Part shown: positions 35,081-47,194 of the stretch, one piece after another
Numbering within the stretch: the stretch's first letter is position 1
Layout of the letters: each line of letters opens with the position of its first letter
Notes under the pieces: model-generated
Seen by the model: only the letters and a program-made list of their open reading frames with translations
Told to the model about the DNA's origin: nothing
The model's database searches: none
Made by a program: the position numbers and the translations under genes
NCBI GenBank assembly: GCA_902806595.1
Contig: CADCXC010000012.1
Location: 62,001 to 126,000, forward strand
Origin: Pyrenopolyporus hunteri
Taxonomy: Eukaryota; Ascomycota; Sordariomycetes; Xylariales; Hypoxylaceae
Reading direction: 5' to 3'
Length of the DNA: 64,000 nt

Positions 35081-36353
35081 GGTATAACCGAGGCGGGCTG
35101 GGCTGGTCTAGCTGACTTAATGAGTGTCAAGGAGGGGGTGGGAGGAAAGGGATGGGATGAACATGGAGGGATGGAGGGATAGGTAAGCCTGCCACCGCGT
35201 GCGAGGTTATTCCGAAGGTTCAGTCCCTTTCTCCTTTCTTTCCTGCCTCTTGGGCTCGTGGATATCAATCACTGCATGCATGGCTCGGGCGTTCGAGATG
35301 TACTAGGTATATGACTGATGTTCGGTGGTTCTTTTTTTCCCTTTGCCTTCTCTTTTCTTTTTCTCGAACATACGATATGATGAGCGGGTTTGGGGTATTG
35401 CTATAGCTTTATTTCCATCTATTTTGGTTCGCGTTGAAGCGGAACGCAGCAAACACACATATGTATATTGGCCATTGGACATTGGAACAAACCCCGTTCT
35501 ACTGCCATTCTTCCCCGGATATAGATAGTGAGCGAGTCGAGGTGGGGCGAGGCGAGGGGGTGCGGACGGAAAAGGAGAGAGGGGCCTGGGTATATGGAGT
35601 TATATAAACGATGGCAAACCATCTCATCTAACCTACTGCTTAAAGTACTTGAGCGTCTTCCGTACCGTAGGGGTTCATACGGCGATGATAGCTGTGTAGA
35701 TGTGTGTCTTGTTGAGCCGAGTGTACATCGAAGGCTTGACGTCGTAGCTTTGAAAAAGGGGGTGCCTATCATCGTAACCAACTTTTGCGTCGAGGTCGCC
35801 CCTGGGCAGCTAGCTATTCAACGAGGGGCTTGCGACGAAGAACTACGCCAGCATTCAAGAATAGATGTATAAACCCTCTTTAGCTGCCATGCTCCTGAAT
35901 ATAGTAAGGAGCGAGTATCTATTTACCGTAGCCTACCATATCAAAGGATTAGCCTAGATATCTGACTATATACAAGTAGTGTCGTTCCTATGCAAAAAGA
36001 GATGAGGCTCAAGATCCACACCTCCACCATCCTTTTAGTCTATTTCAATAAGATCTAGCCCCTGACAAATATACACTAAGCGCGTTTTCGGTTCTTAGCT
36101 CACGGGCGGACTCATACGCGTTCTTTCGCCCTAGTCCGCAACAAGGCGCTTCTACCACGAAAGATTTTTTTTTTATGTTATATCGCCCTCAAGCTAGACA
36201 GCAGTAGCAAAAATAAAATAAAAATCCTGAGAGTTACCAGGGGTTTATAGGGCCTCGTGGTCGCCGCACCAGCCGCACGAGGGATACCTTGAGCTGTATA
36301 TATAGTAAACAGACCCATATGAATATTCATGGCGCTACGGTAACGCGGCGATA
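35081..36353. other. Intergenic between DHHC gene and tRNA
   Basis: Contains the 3' end of the DHHC gene. Overlapping small ORFs on both strands at 35419-35872 have no recognisable content. No repeat beyond short T and A runs. Confidence 0.45.
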
Positions 36354-36456
36354 GGGAGTTTGGCCGAGTGGTTAAGGCGTCGTGTTTAGGTCTTCCGAAA
36401 GAACACCTTGTAACCCGCGATGGGAAACCGCGCAGGTTCGAATCCTGCAGCTCTCA
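36354..36456 (+). tRNA. tRNA-Leu (anticodon UAG) with intron
   Basis: The acceptor GGGAGTT (36354-36360) pairs with AGCTCTC (36449-36455), with G-U pairs, followed by discriminator A at 36456. D arm GCC/GGC and the T arm GCAGG-TTCGAAT-CCTGC are intact. The anticodon stem TCGTG (36380-36384) pairs with CGCGA (36416-36420) only if 36391-36414 is removed as a 24-nt intron after position 37. The anticodon is then TAG at 36387-36389. A short extra arm (36421-36431) and A73 agree with leucine rather than serine. In the precursor, AGGTCTT pairs with complementary bases further along (AAGA and ACCT), as usual for nuclear tRNA introns. The mature length is about 79 nt before CCA. Confidence 0.88.
36435..36445 (+). 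promoter_or_regulatory. B box of the tRNA-Leu gene
   Basis: GGTTCGAATCC matches the RNA polymerase III internal promoter B box, within the T arm. The A box is the D-arm sequence TGGCCGAGTGG at 36361-36371. Confidence 0.85.
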
Positions 36457-36465
36457 TGATATCTG

Positions 36466-36479
36466 TTTTTTTTTTTTTT
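36466..36479 (+). terminator. RNA polymerase III terminator
   Basis: A run of 14 T begins 10 bp after the tRNA-Leu 3' end. Four or more T on the coding strand terminate RNA polymerase III. Confidence 0.85.
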
Positions 36480-37860
36480 CCTTGGACCTATGCTATGACA
36501 CCTGTGCCTAACTAAGGGAGGGGGGAAATCAAGGAATCTTTAAGAGATTCGATCTCAGTAAGCACAATCTAAAGACGAGGGGACCGACTGGCTGTTCGAA
36601 TCTGGCGGTCAGTAATATTCATGATTCTTTTTTTTATTATTATTATTTTTTTTTTTCAATTCGAGGCTTCGGTGTGGAACCACTCCACTGCTCTCCGGTT
36701 GGCCAGAGAGGTATCTCTTCAGATATAAACCGCCTCGCTCAAATGACCGATATCGGACGCGTAATAGATGAGAGACAGTGAATACGGTAGGTACGTTATT
36801 TCCTGTATTAAGAATATAGCAGCACTGGATGCTGCGTCGATATCAGGCGACGGATGTCGGAGATAGGAGAGGGAGCGAATAGTTCGCGGTGGGTAGCTTC
36901 GGCATACGATAGGGGAGACGACTAAAGGAGGAAACTAGTAGGTAGCAACATGACTAGCTTCGATATAAGCTTCTAATCTATCATATATTTAGGCCACATA
37001 TAGTTCGTCAATAGACCCGCCTGTGTGCTAGGTATACGCCTCGTATACGTTGGATACTATGCCTTAGCTTGTTGCTAGTCCGGCGTTAGTCGATATCCGT
37101 GAGAGCCCCATCAACGTAGAAGCTCCATTGAGGCTCAACCGACGTGTGGTAGGTAGTCTAGACTTCATTCGGGAATCCTCGTGCTGGGCTTTTACCTACC
37201 TAGGTACATATAATTAGTCGAGTATTAATACTCTAATCCACATGCATAGCAGCCCTCCCTGGTTGCTACTGTTACACTGCTAAGGGGTCAAAAATGCCGT
37301 TTATAAACCCGGAGATCGTCAATATGAGAGCTATGTAATTAAATAATTCGTAAGTAACTATGTACGGTTAGTGTAAGGTGGCGTGCGAAGTTTATATAAC
37401 TTGGAAAAAGGGGGGATTGGAATCTTTGCGAGAATCTAGGAGAAGCAATCATGTAGGTAGGGGAGGAAGTTAGAAAAATCGTTAACGCGTTACAATTGAC
37501 CAAATATCTAAGTTATCTATAATCCAATTTAATATGTCTACTGGGTAGACAGTGTGTTGATTTACACCACTTATATAGGGGGTTGCCAATCACACTCCTT
37601 GCGGTCTTCCGTCGAAGCAACTATCCTCAAAACGCCCTGCCATGAATCAGAGCGGGCCGTAAACTTTCAGTACTCTTTCATGGGTTACTTTAAAATAAAT
37701 TATAATATTTAAAGGTCTATTTGATACTCCCTACCATCTCAGGCTGTCTTCGACCGCGGGTAGCTCGTCTTGTATGACACTATACTTCCTTGACACTTGT
37801 AAAAATATTATGATTTTAATTAAACCGTAAGGGTGAAAATAAACTATTCGCGGATGCGCC

Positions 37861-37890
37861 TGTACCTATTGAAAGTGTACCTATTGAAAG
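37861..37890. repeat. 15-bp perfect tandem duplication
   Basis: TGTACCTATTGAAAG occurs twice in direct succession (37861-37875 and 37876-37890). Confidence 0.9.
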
Positions 37891-38800
37891 TCGAAAAATG
37901 ACTATTCGTACTCAATATTCACGAGGACTTGCTCGTTCGATCACGATCACCGCCTATAGTCACGTGGCGAGCGAGGAAACGCAAGCTTTCTCCCGATGAA
38001 AAGTCATAATCAATTATCCAGATACTCGGTACACTATGCCATGTGTCCAAGTCTTGTTTCTGTAAGACGTCGGGCCTCTATAGTAGCACCGGATCTTCAA
38101 CATGACCGGCGTTCGTACGTAACGGCGCGGAGGCGGGAGATCGACGGTGATCGGCCGCCGAATCCAGGCTCCGTGTCTCGGAAGGATCAAGCTGCCCCTT
38201 CGCATATACTTGCCGGTCCTGGTTCCACGGACGTAGGAAGGAAGACCTCGGCCCTACTATTTGGGTATGCCCAGGCATATGACGCAATAGAGGTTCCACG
38301 AACTCCCTTGAGGACTACGCGCTGCATTAGCTGGGTGCGGGTTCGTTCGAAAGAGGAGAACCGCGCAGTACGGGGCTCGGCGTGGAAAAAATTTCAAGAC
38401 GTGCGGCCCTATGGCGGCCAAGCACATGACTCCAAGCCGAGACAGGATACCGTTTTCCCGCCTACCTACGTGTCCATCCATCTTAGACAGACACCTAGGT
38501 ATGCCAGGTACGCCAGGCGGGTATGTAGGGGCGTCCGACTACGGTCGACGTCCGTATACTCGTGACAGCGCCTTTCCGTGCCTAATCTCGTATCTCCCCT
38601 ACCCAATGGCACTAACTAACCGCCCCCATCGTCGCCTAAATTATATAAAACCGCCGAGCAGGCCCTGTACACCGCTGTCCCAGTTGATCACTACTGAAAA
38701 GGGTTTACACGACATAAGGAAAACGTCCGAGGTATCTCGAAGTATACCGACTTTTGCTTCCAAGTTTTGCGTCTCGAATTACTTCTAGATACCAAGATAT

Positions 38801-38916
38801 ACCTGTCCACTTACCTGCCTACCTACTTACCCGCCCACATGCCCTACATGCCCTCATTCCTACCTACCTGCCTACCTACCTACCTACCTACACACATACC
38901 TAGCTACCTACCCACC
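38801..38916. repeat. TACC-type microsatellite cluster
   Basis: About 115 bp consisting mostly of CTAC, CTGC and CCCA tetramers with interruptions. The purest part is 38860-38892. Confidence 0.8.
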
Positions 38917-41429
38917 GCCTTCATTCCTTGCAGACCTACGTTCGTTATTCCGGCACTACGCCACGGGTGGACGGGCATTCGCTGGGGGGCTCGCTAAGGC
39001 CCTAACCCATCACATCCCCATACGCTAACTCCACTTATGCGGCAACCCAGCAGCCCAACGCAACCCGAGCCGGAATAAGTAAAAGAGAGGGAAAAAAAAA
39101 AAGGAAGGGAGAGAGAGCAGTGAATAGCCGAGACGCTAGAAGGAGAGGAAAAAAAGAAAATCGCCCACGCGACGGCCCGCCCCCGGCTGCGCGCCAGTGC
39201 GGAGGGAGCTCCGAACGCCGTCATTGGGCGGCCCCACTTCGCTGCCCGGGGACGTTGCTGCTTGCTTGCTGCTGTTATTCTCGTTCGGGCTGCGGGGTGC
39301 TGTGCTGTGCTGTGTAGTGGCCTACCTACCTACAGTACTCCCCTCTCCCCTCTCCCCTCCCCCCCAGCGTCGTACCCAAAAAGAAGCCATGCCCTATCCG
39401 TCGCAGATCTGGAAATTTCTAGCAGTGATCGACGGCTGTCTGCGTTTTAAACCTAGGTAGGTAGGCAAACTAGCTAAGGCAAGGCGAGGTAAGGTAAGGT
39501 AAGGTTCAACGACGAACTGTATCCACTCGCTCTCACTGCCTCGCCCCGTATCCCCCCCCTTCATGCGAGAAATCCTCCCGGGTCTACCGCCGGGCAAATC
39601 GTTTCGCGGGGCCGCGCGTTATGAGGTGAGTTGCGTTGGGTAGGTGGTGTATGATAGGACGTAGGTATAGGTGTACCTGCCTACCTACGTACCGAAGGGT
39701 AGGTTGGTAGCGTGTGGGAGGGACGTGCGTACCTACATACATACACATACGTGTTTGGTGTGCCTGTTCTTCATGTATGTCAGTATGTAGGTCATCGTAA
39801 CGATGATGTAGTGTGCGGGTTTACGTGCATATACCCACATACGACGTGTGTACGGCATGGGGGCATGTGTGCCTTATACGGCTGGGCATCTACGTTCGTC
39901 GTTGGTTTGTTAGTTCGTACGTACGTGGTTTAGGGGTAGTTAGTTAGTCGTTAGTTAGTTAGTTAGTTGGCAGTTACAGGTGGACACGGGTAGATAGGTT
40001 AGATAGACAAGGTATGGTGGATAAGTGAAGGTTAGTTTCAACCCCTGTTCTCCCCGGGCTCCCCCGGAACCAGATTTCGGGGCCTCGGTGGGTTTTAGAA
40101 TGCCCCGAGGAATCTACCGCATACATAGCTGGCTCACTGACGGGATAATGGCGGTGTTTGGTGTTATCAGGCGCAGATCCCGGTGACATGGCGGCGCAGG
40201 AGCCGGTAGCGAGGAACTGCAAAAAGCAACGCATATAATAGTCATTGCGTTATATCTGTGCATACCTACATGACTCGAGCAGGTAGCTCGGAGGGAGCGG
40301 CGATCCGGACGGACGAACACGAGGCTTGCATGTAGTGGCATTGTACAGCATAAGGGGGAGGCCCCAACACCCAACACTCTGACCTGGCCGCCGGCATTTC
40401 ACACTTCTTCGACTGCTAAAGATCCCCCTGCCCTACGCAATCCCTGATTAAGCCTCTCGCATGGTTGGGGGAAACGCGGATGCCAACGAATCCCCCGGCC
40501 CGAGGACAGGGCAGGACAGGGCTGGATAACGGTGGGATTGCTGCACTCCGCAGCAACTAAGTAGATCCTTTGGAGGGTTCGCAGGAACGCGAGAAGGGAA
40601 TAAGACGCCGACGCGAAGCGAAGCGGAACGGAACGGAACGGAGCAGAGAAGAGATATTAGCCAGGGGCTCAGTTAAGCGTGCGTGCGTAGGTAGGTAGGT
40701 ATAGAGGACAAGCAATATAGATAGGATCGACGATGCCTTAGAGCTATTTCGTAACGTGGGTATGTTCCGTCATCCCGCGCCCCGAAGCAAAAGCCGCATG
40801 TACGTGTATGTGTGTGCATAACCTATCTATCTACCTACCTTAGGTACCTCCCTAACTACCCACCTCCCACCTACCTACGTAGGTACAGACGCACATGCGT
40901 ATATGCGCGGTACACAACGTACGGCTGATCGATCCTGCAGGTCCTTTTCTGACAGCCAAACTTTTGGGGCCACCAGCCAGCCATGCAACGCAATAGCGCG
41001 AGCCACGCACTGTCACCACCCCTCCATGTAGGACCGTCGATGGAGTGTTCGTCCGCCCTACATACCTACATACCTGCATACATACATGCTTGACCCCCGC
41101 GCCGGCGCTCACGTCACCACCATCCAGGGACCAGGGGCGCGGAGGGAGGGTGAGAAAAGTAAAATAAAATAAAATAGAAAACAACGATAATACTTGGGGA
41201 TGGGAGGGTATAGTATGGGAAGAGAGCGAAAGGGGGGCAACGGGCTGCAGGACCCGACAGCATGGTAAGGGTCCTCGCGAGAGGTTTGCAGGGCTGGGAC
41301 CGCGCATCATTGGCCGCCTGCGGACGAGCCCGGCGCTCGCGCACGACTCGTCATATCGCGTACCGCATGGGCCGTCCGCCCTGCCCTATCTGCTGCTGCT
41401 TGGCCCCCCCTGTGGGATTGGGAAAACAC

Positions 41430-41496
41430 GGGGGGAGGAGAAGAAGAAGAAGAAGGATAAGAAGAAACGAGGGGGAAAGGGGAAGGGGAGGGGGGG
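41430..41496. repeat. Purine-rich tract
   Basis: About 67 bp of G and A on the plus strand with only two interruptions, containing GAA repeats and G runs. Confidence 0.75.
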
Positions 41497-43720
41497 TGTA
41501 AATGAATGTGGCCGGGCAGGGAAGCGCGTCCCGTCCGCCCGCGCTGTCTACCAATGAGACAAGGGGGTCCGGCCTGTTTGGGTAAGAAGGAATGTGATGA
41601 AATTGCAAGCCCTCGTGCATTGCATGAAGCAACATACAGCATCGAGTACATATCTATGTAGGTAGGTATGTAGGTATGTACGTAGGCCGCAGCTGTGCGT
41701 GATACCCTCGGGGATTTGCTTGCAGCTGAAGCAGATGGTGCCTTGTTTTTGCTTTTTTTTTTTTCTCCTATACCCTCGTCGCCTCGCTTCCACGAGTACG
41801 GGACTCGTTTGCCGGCAGCTGCTGCTGAAAGCTGAGGAACGCGTCGTATTGCTTCTGCCCTACCCCCCGTAACCCCCTTCTCTTCTTTTGTTACCACCCA
41901 CACTCTCTGCCGGGTCGGGTATTATGATACGACGCGAGTAATTCGTCCGCTACAGAAGTCATCTCAATGTGCAAGCTACTAGGTTTACGACCGTATTTTA
42001 TTCAGCTACGGCTATTATATATATGTCGCTACATGTTTACGTATATGGCCCGCATTGTCCGCCCTTCTTAGCAAGGGGCCACGGCGGGTTGAGCCAAAAG
42101 CGGCCGGAGCTAACCCTCCTCGAAGCTTCTGAGCGTCAGCAACTGGAAGGCTGAGCTGACGGTGGCTTGCCGTATCTAGGAATCTCGCCCGGCAATAACG
42201 CTTTCCGTAACCCATACCCCAAGTCGCAGCGGGAGCGAACGCCTACGCGTCATGCCCTTTGCGCTGAAAGCAGCTAGGGTAGGATCTTTCCTCCTGTCCT
42301 CAATCGCGGACGTCAAGAACTGCCGTGAGCACGCAAATATCAATATCCCGCTGCTCCCGGGCTGCCTGCCTAGTGCGGTAGTCATATATGGCTAACGAGA
42401 TAGTTAGATCATATCATATTCAGGGCTGCTAGGCTGTCGATCCCCGGGACGGGATGCATCGTGCGAGCACACTGGGCTATATGCCAGGCTAAAGGATGCA
42501 TAGATACTGTACGCTTGCCAGGTTTGGCTCGTCCCGGGTATGGGGGTTTCGCCCAAAAGGGCAAATAACACGACTCGAGGCTGAACAAGGTTTGGGAACA
42601 GCCGTCCATCGTAGAGTTACATTATTTCCGAACCCGAATCCGAGCCAACCAAGTCCATGGACTCGGCGAGCCGTTCGCCTGGGAGTGTTCACGCCCCGTC
42701 GTAGTCCGCTTTTGATCTTCAGGTTACATTAGATTAGCCGTCACCCCCAGACTTTCCCGTACGGTCTATCGACTCCAGCTTGAAGTCAGCAGTAAGTCAG
42801 CATTACCTAGTCTCTTAAGTGCGCTGGTGGCGTAGAAAGGATTCGATATCACAACGTGGAGTGCTGGGCCCGAGAAACAACGGCTACGACACGACAAAAA
42901 GGAGGCACTGTGAACGAATGCGGCTTGTGTGATTTGGAATCGCTGTGGATTCTGTACATAGTGTGCAGCGCGAGCCACAGGTATCGTTTATCTGAGTTCA
43001 TGCAAATGCGAGCCGACATGCCAATGCTAGTTGAAGAAGAACTTGCTGGGGAAGAAATGGAGTGTCGAAGTGAAAGCTTGATGCATAATCAAGATATCAG
43101 AAACCGCCCACCACCGAACCCCAACCTCGGGTGAGACTTATACATCTTTCACCTGAATTGATCCTTCTTGTGCTGCTGGTCAATCGCGACCCTGCGCCTC
43201 AGCTCGCACCTCAAGTCCTGCTCGTAAAAGCGAATGCAAATATTTAACAAGTCCAACAAAAATGCTCCGGAGAGTGCCCTCGTCGCTAAGAAAAATCGTC
43301 ATAACCCCCCCAATACCTATGAACGCCCGAGACCCGAATGCTACCGTCCATGTGAAAAACAAATGGAAGTTTTTTTTTTGTCATTTCCCAAATCTATCTC
43401 AATATTTCCCTTCAACACCCGTGATATGCCTTTCTCGCCGTTCCCTTATGTCCCGAGACTCTGCTCAAAGGGAACACCTCGAGTAAACGGCCGATAGTGA
43501 AACGCCCTCGAAAAATGCAAAATGAACAATTCGTAAAAATTCGCTTGTGGCCGTGCTGCGCCGTCTCCTTTTTGAGAGTATGTGATCCGAAGGTTGGGGG
43601 TATTCGCTACAGATTCAAACTAAATGGGAAATCATCGCGACTGGGGCTGGTAACTTAAATAAAGGATGTACTAGTACAAGATGATTCGGAGGCGACTCTT
43701 CATGAATGCTAGCCTTTGAA

Positions 43721-46700
43721 TCAAACCATAGGTTGCTGCGAATCGGAATAGCCACCGTCGACGCTGCTCTTGTCGAAGCTTGACTTGGTGCTATTTGCAG
43801 ATGATCTGTTGAAGACGTTCCGGCCGATATTCTTCAACTTTCCGACCGTGGCTTCGCCTCCGTTGCTCTCACCGGCTCTTGGAACGTAAACGCTAGTCGT
43901 AGGGTCGACCTTAATGTGACAAAATAGAGTGGAGAAAAGGTATTGATCGCCGTTAGAATCAAGCAACGGCAGAGTTCGGTAGCCTTGCTTAAGGCTGCTG
44001 AGCTTAGCGGTGTATGTTGCGATAGTAGCGTTGCGGCCAGACGTTTCACCGTCTGGGGAAAGCTTGACGCTAAATCTGACGAAGACCAACTCTGGGTGCT
44101 TAGTCGTAACGTTGAAATGGGCCATGTGGTTAAATATAGGGTTGAAACCATTTTCCTTCACGATGCCCGTGGAGGACTTGAGCGGAGTGTCCGTAAGGAT
44201 GGGGATGCCGGCCATGCTATCATGCTTGTCCCGCTTGTCGTTAGTGTGGAAGATTTCAACTTCGACGTAAGGATCAAGGGTGCGGTTGGGAGGCAAAGAC
44301 GACGGACGGATGAGCTGCTGCGCCGAGATGATGTTGATGTCAAAGGAAATCTTTTGGCGTTCCACCTTGCCAATAGCTTCCAAGGGAAGGCCTCCGTGGA
44401 GTACGCGTATCTCGCGCATCGATGCGGGCTTTAAAACGTATCCGGACTGGTCGGTGCCCCCGTCGAACATGGCTTGGTTCAACTGCATGCCGAGGTCGAA
44501 GGTCTGCCAGTTGAGAGCGGCCATCTGCACGCCCCTTCTCCAGTACATCAGGGGGTTGAAGTTATCGGATGAGAGGCGAGAATATTGGGGATATACGCGC
44601 ATCATGTAGCGCATATTATGGCGGGTCAAAGCCAACTTCGAGTCTGATGCTTTGGAGTGCTTCCTAAATGTACCTTCCATAAAGGACAAAATATGGTTAC
44701 TCTTCTTGCATTCCGCCGATTCAAAGCCGTGAAACTTGACGCCGCTGCAATATACGCCAAGCTCACCCAGACTCTTGACAATCTTGCTCGTTTTCCGTTT
44801 CCCACGCTTCTCCTCTTCGCTATCGCATTCGCTCGTGCTGCTACTGACTGTATCGTGCACCTCGCCCTCGTTGATGGTGTCCACGCGCTTGGTTATCGCA
44901 CCACGTCGAGGTTGAGAGGTGGGGCCCAGGAGTGGACTGGATAAGAACTGAGCTGGGACGGACGTGTTGTCAGAAGGCACGGGCTTCGAGAAAGGAGACG
45001 TCAGGCTGTTTCCACGTCGACGACCTGTGGACTCGCCACTGTTGCGTGCTGGCTCGTGAGTTTGATGCGTCCCCTTCACCTTAATCAAGATCCGATCCTT
45101 CAGCTCCGAGGGCGACGGGAGGGTACTCGAGGACGGGTCCAAGGGCTCGGTAACGAGACGGGCACCGAAAATCTCCCTCATAATATCGGCCATAACCTCC
45201 TGTTGCGTCGGATTGCAGTGGACCTCAAGCGAGACCCAGAGCGGGAAGCGGCTCGCGACGAAGGCGTACTTGTTGACGGTGTTGATCACTTCACGGAACG
45301 AGATGGCGTTCGTCATGGCGTACCCGTGCTTGACTATCGGCTGACCGTCGGAGCCGTTCCAGCAGTCGATCTCGACACTACGGCAACCTCGGACGAGGGT
45401 GGAGATATAACCTTCGATGGAAGCGATGTCTGCTATCTGGCGACCGACTAGATACGTGTTATGAGAACTGGAAATGAAATATTCGTTGAACGGTCGGTCG
45501 AGCGAGTACTCGGGCGGCGAGCGGACGAGCGGGTAGTTATCTTTGGATGTGAGATAAATCGCGAGGGCCTGCTCGTTCATCGTCACCGAGTCCTTGTCGT
45601 AACGTTGGAACGAGCCCGTCTCAGACCTAGACTTGCCGCCCCGGTGAGCGTAGCGAACAAATCTAGACTCCCACAAGTTAGAACTGCTATCCACGTCCTC
45701 GCATTGTTCGTCTCGCAAGAACCGCACGAAGTCTGCCCAAGTAATCCCCCTTTCCGCATCTGAGGCCAGCTTTAGATACAGCTGTCGGATGTCTTCTCTT
45801 CGTTTCATCTCGCGGACGAATATCTGAAACTCGGAGAAGTTTAGCCGGCCGGATCTGGTGGTGTCAGCAATACCGAATTTGGCGCGGAGTTCCCTTTGCC
45901 CCATATGGATGTGTAGGTTTCTACAGACGCGTTCAACCGCGGAGAAGTCCATGACCTCCCGATCGGACGAGTGCTGCCTATTCTCGAACTGCTTTGTCAT
46001 CTCGCCGTTCCAATAACCGCGGATGGCGCTATCGTTGAACGCCATCAGCGAAGCCATGTGCACCTCTCGGTGCTTCGAGATGGAATCTAGGGCGTTAACC
46101 CAGTGCGCGAACGTCTCCTCGTCCCCGGCTACCAGGTGCATCGTCTTGCTTCGAGACTTTTCAGGGACAGCGTAGAATATGGTAAAGAAGCGGCCCTCGT
46201 CGGATTCAGGGACGCCGTAGTCGATACGATACTGACGGATATCAGAACCTATCCTAACCTCCTTGATGTTGTCGATATAGATGCACTTGGTTGAACGGCC
46301 CTTCTCCCAAGTGACTCTACCGGCATCAGCCTGGAGGATAAAGAGCATGCGCTTCCGCTTTTTCTTGGATATCTTGTCAAGATAGGTCCCCTTGACCAGC
46401 GCCATAGGCACGACGGGACCGGTTGGAACGTCGGCAAACGACGCAGATCCGGCCAACGACGGTGCGGCGCTGCCCGAAGAGAAGTCCCGTACCATGCTCT
46501 CAGCGCCGAAGATGGAGCCTAACTCGTTCATCTCGTCGTGGAACTCGTCGTCAGAATCCGTCAACAGGACGCTTTCCGCGGCCGGGGCTGTGTTGGTGCT
46601 GTCACTTCTACGCCGGATGATGCCCGGACCTACACTTCCTTCTCGGCTCATGGGCGTCGCCGCCGACTGCCGCCGAGTCCTGCTGGCAAACTTACTCGCC

Positions 46701-47194
46701 CGGTTAGAGAGCCGTCTTATTAAACCCTTGCCTGAAGAGTGGCTGTTGCTGAGGGCCTCTGCCATAGAGCTGCCCGCCGTCGCCACAATGCTAGGATTTG
46801 CCGAGCCGTTGCTGCTAGCCTTGTAAGCAAGGAGAGGATCGCCAAGGTGGAAGGGCGGCGGAGGGGGGAATTGCTCGGGGTCATGACCTTGACCACGGTA
46901 CGGTTCCGGCGAGGGCTGAATGGAACTGCTCGTGTTGGTCAACACCGCGTGTTCAGGGGACATGATAGGCGAGTCATGTTGGGAAGAACCAGATGCCGCC
47001 GTAGAGGCACTGACAGCCGAGGTAGGCATCGAGCCTGGTTGCGTGCTAGACGGGTGGGAAGTTTGGACTTGACTTGGGCGTGGCCGCCGCAGCAGAGAAC
47101 CTTGGGCGGCCATGGTCGGCGTGCTGGAATAAGAAACCCGGGAGTCGACGGTTGGGCGGAGGGGATCGTTATTATTGTTGGGGGTTGCAGTCAT
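43721..47194 (-). CDS. Phosphoinositide-specific phospholipase C, 1157 aa
   Basis: Single long exon. Residues 1-260 are Ser/Pro-rich and disordered. A PH domain lies at about 264-373, an EF-hand region at about 418-508, the catalytic X box at about 565-708 and Y box at about 810-923, and a C2 domain at about 948-1088, the order of delta-type eukaryotic PLC. Catalytic residues are present: His578 in SSSHNTYL, Glu608 and Asp610 in SVEIDCW, His623 in VKHGYAMT and Glu657 in LEVHC. The X-Y linker of about 100 residues is Ser-rich and acidic. The enzyme hydrolyses PIP2 to inositol trisphosphate and diacylglycerol in Ca2+-dependent signalling. The frame is open to 47260, but that end begins with a TTG codon. 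The first ATG is at 47194 in the good context TAACATGAC, and another lies at residue 28. Fungal PLC1 proteins vary in N-terminal length. Confidence 0.95.
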   Translation of the reverse strand: MTATPNNNNDPLRPTVDSRVSYSSTPTMAAQGSLLRRPRPSQVQTSHPSSTQPGSMPTSAVSASTAASGSSQHDSPIMSPEHAVLTNTSSSIQPSPEPYRGQGHDPEQFPPPPPFHLGDPLLAYKASSNGSANPSIVATAGSSMAEALSNSHSSGKGLIRRLSNRASKFASRTRRQSAATPMSREGSVGPGIIRRRSDSTNTAPAAESVLLTDSDDEFHDEMNELGSIFGAESMVRDFSSGSAAPSLAGSASFADVPTGPVVPMALVKGTYLDKISKKKRKRMLFILQADAGRVTWEKGRSTKCIYIDNIKEVRIGSDIRQYRIDYGVPESDEGRFFTIFYAVPEKSRSKTMHLVAGDEETFAHWVNALDSISKHREVHMASLMAFNDSAIRGYWNGEMTKQFENRQHSSDREVMDFSAVERVCRNLHIHMGQRELRAKFGIADTTRSGRLNFSEFQIFVREMKRREDIRQLYLKLASDAERGITWADFVRFLRDEQCEDVDSSSNLWESRFVRYAHRGGKSRSETGSFQRYDKDSVTMNEQALAIYLTSKDNYPLVRSPPEYSLDRPFNEYFISSSHNTYLVGRQIADIASIEGYISTLVRGCRSVEIDCWNGSDGQPIVKHGYAMTNAISFREVINTVNKYAFVASRFPLWVSLEVHCNPTQQEVMADIMREIFGARLVTEPLDPSSSTLPSPSELKDRILIKVKGTHQTHEPARNSGESTGRRRGNSLTSPFSKPVPSDNTSVPAQFLSSPLLGPTSQPRRGAITKRVDTINEGEVHDTVSSSTSECDSEEEKRGKRKTSKIVKSLGELGVYCSGVKFHGFESAECKKSNHILSFMEGTFRKHSKASDSKLALTRHNMRYMMRVYPQYSRLSSDNFNPLMYWRRGVQMAALNWQTFDLGMQLNQAMFDGGTDQSGYVLKPASMREIRVLHGGLPLEAIGKVERQKISFDINIISAQQLIRPSSLPPNRTLDPYVEVEIFHTNDKRDKHDSMAGIPILTDTPLKSSTGIVKENGFNPIFNHMAHFNVTTKHPELVFVRFSVKLSPDGETSGRNATIATYTAKLSSLKQGYRTLPLLDSNGDQYLFSTLFCHIKVDPTTSVYVPRAGESNGGEATVGKLKNIGRNVFNRSSANSTKSSFDKSSVDGGYSDSQQPMV

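Larger units (their letters stand above)
36480..43720. other. Gene-poor region, 7.2 kb
   Basis: No convincing protein gene. The largest ORFs (37996-38565 plus, 189 codons; 41307-41903 minus, 198 codons) have random or low-complexity composition. The region is rich in TACC/TAGG microsatellites (38801-38916, 39661-39740, 39942-39967, 40690-40703, 40828-40886, 41657-41688). It has a 15-bp tandem duplication at 37861-37890 and a purine-rich tract at 41430-41496. No second tRNA could be supported. It may hold non-coding transcripts that cannot be judged from sequence alone. Confidence 0.5.

Noticed and set aside
36577..36612. Second tRNA-like B box (TGTTCGAATCT) 130 bp after tRNA-Leu, followed by T runs
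   Set aside because: No A box and no acceptor or anticodon stems; the only pairing is a short GACCG/CGGTC hairpin.
37996..38565. 189-codon plus-strand frame
   Set aside because: No domain, Arg-rich, no homologue known to me, and overlapped by similar frames on both strands; likely chance.
41307..41903. 198-codon minus-strand frame
   Set aside because: Low-complexity Ser/Pro/Lys translation produced by a purine tract and a TAGG microsatellite.
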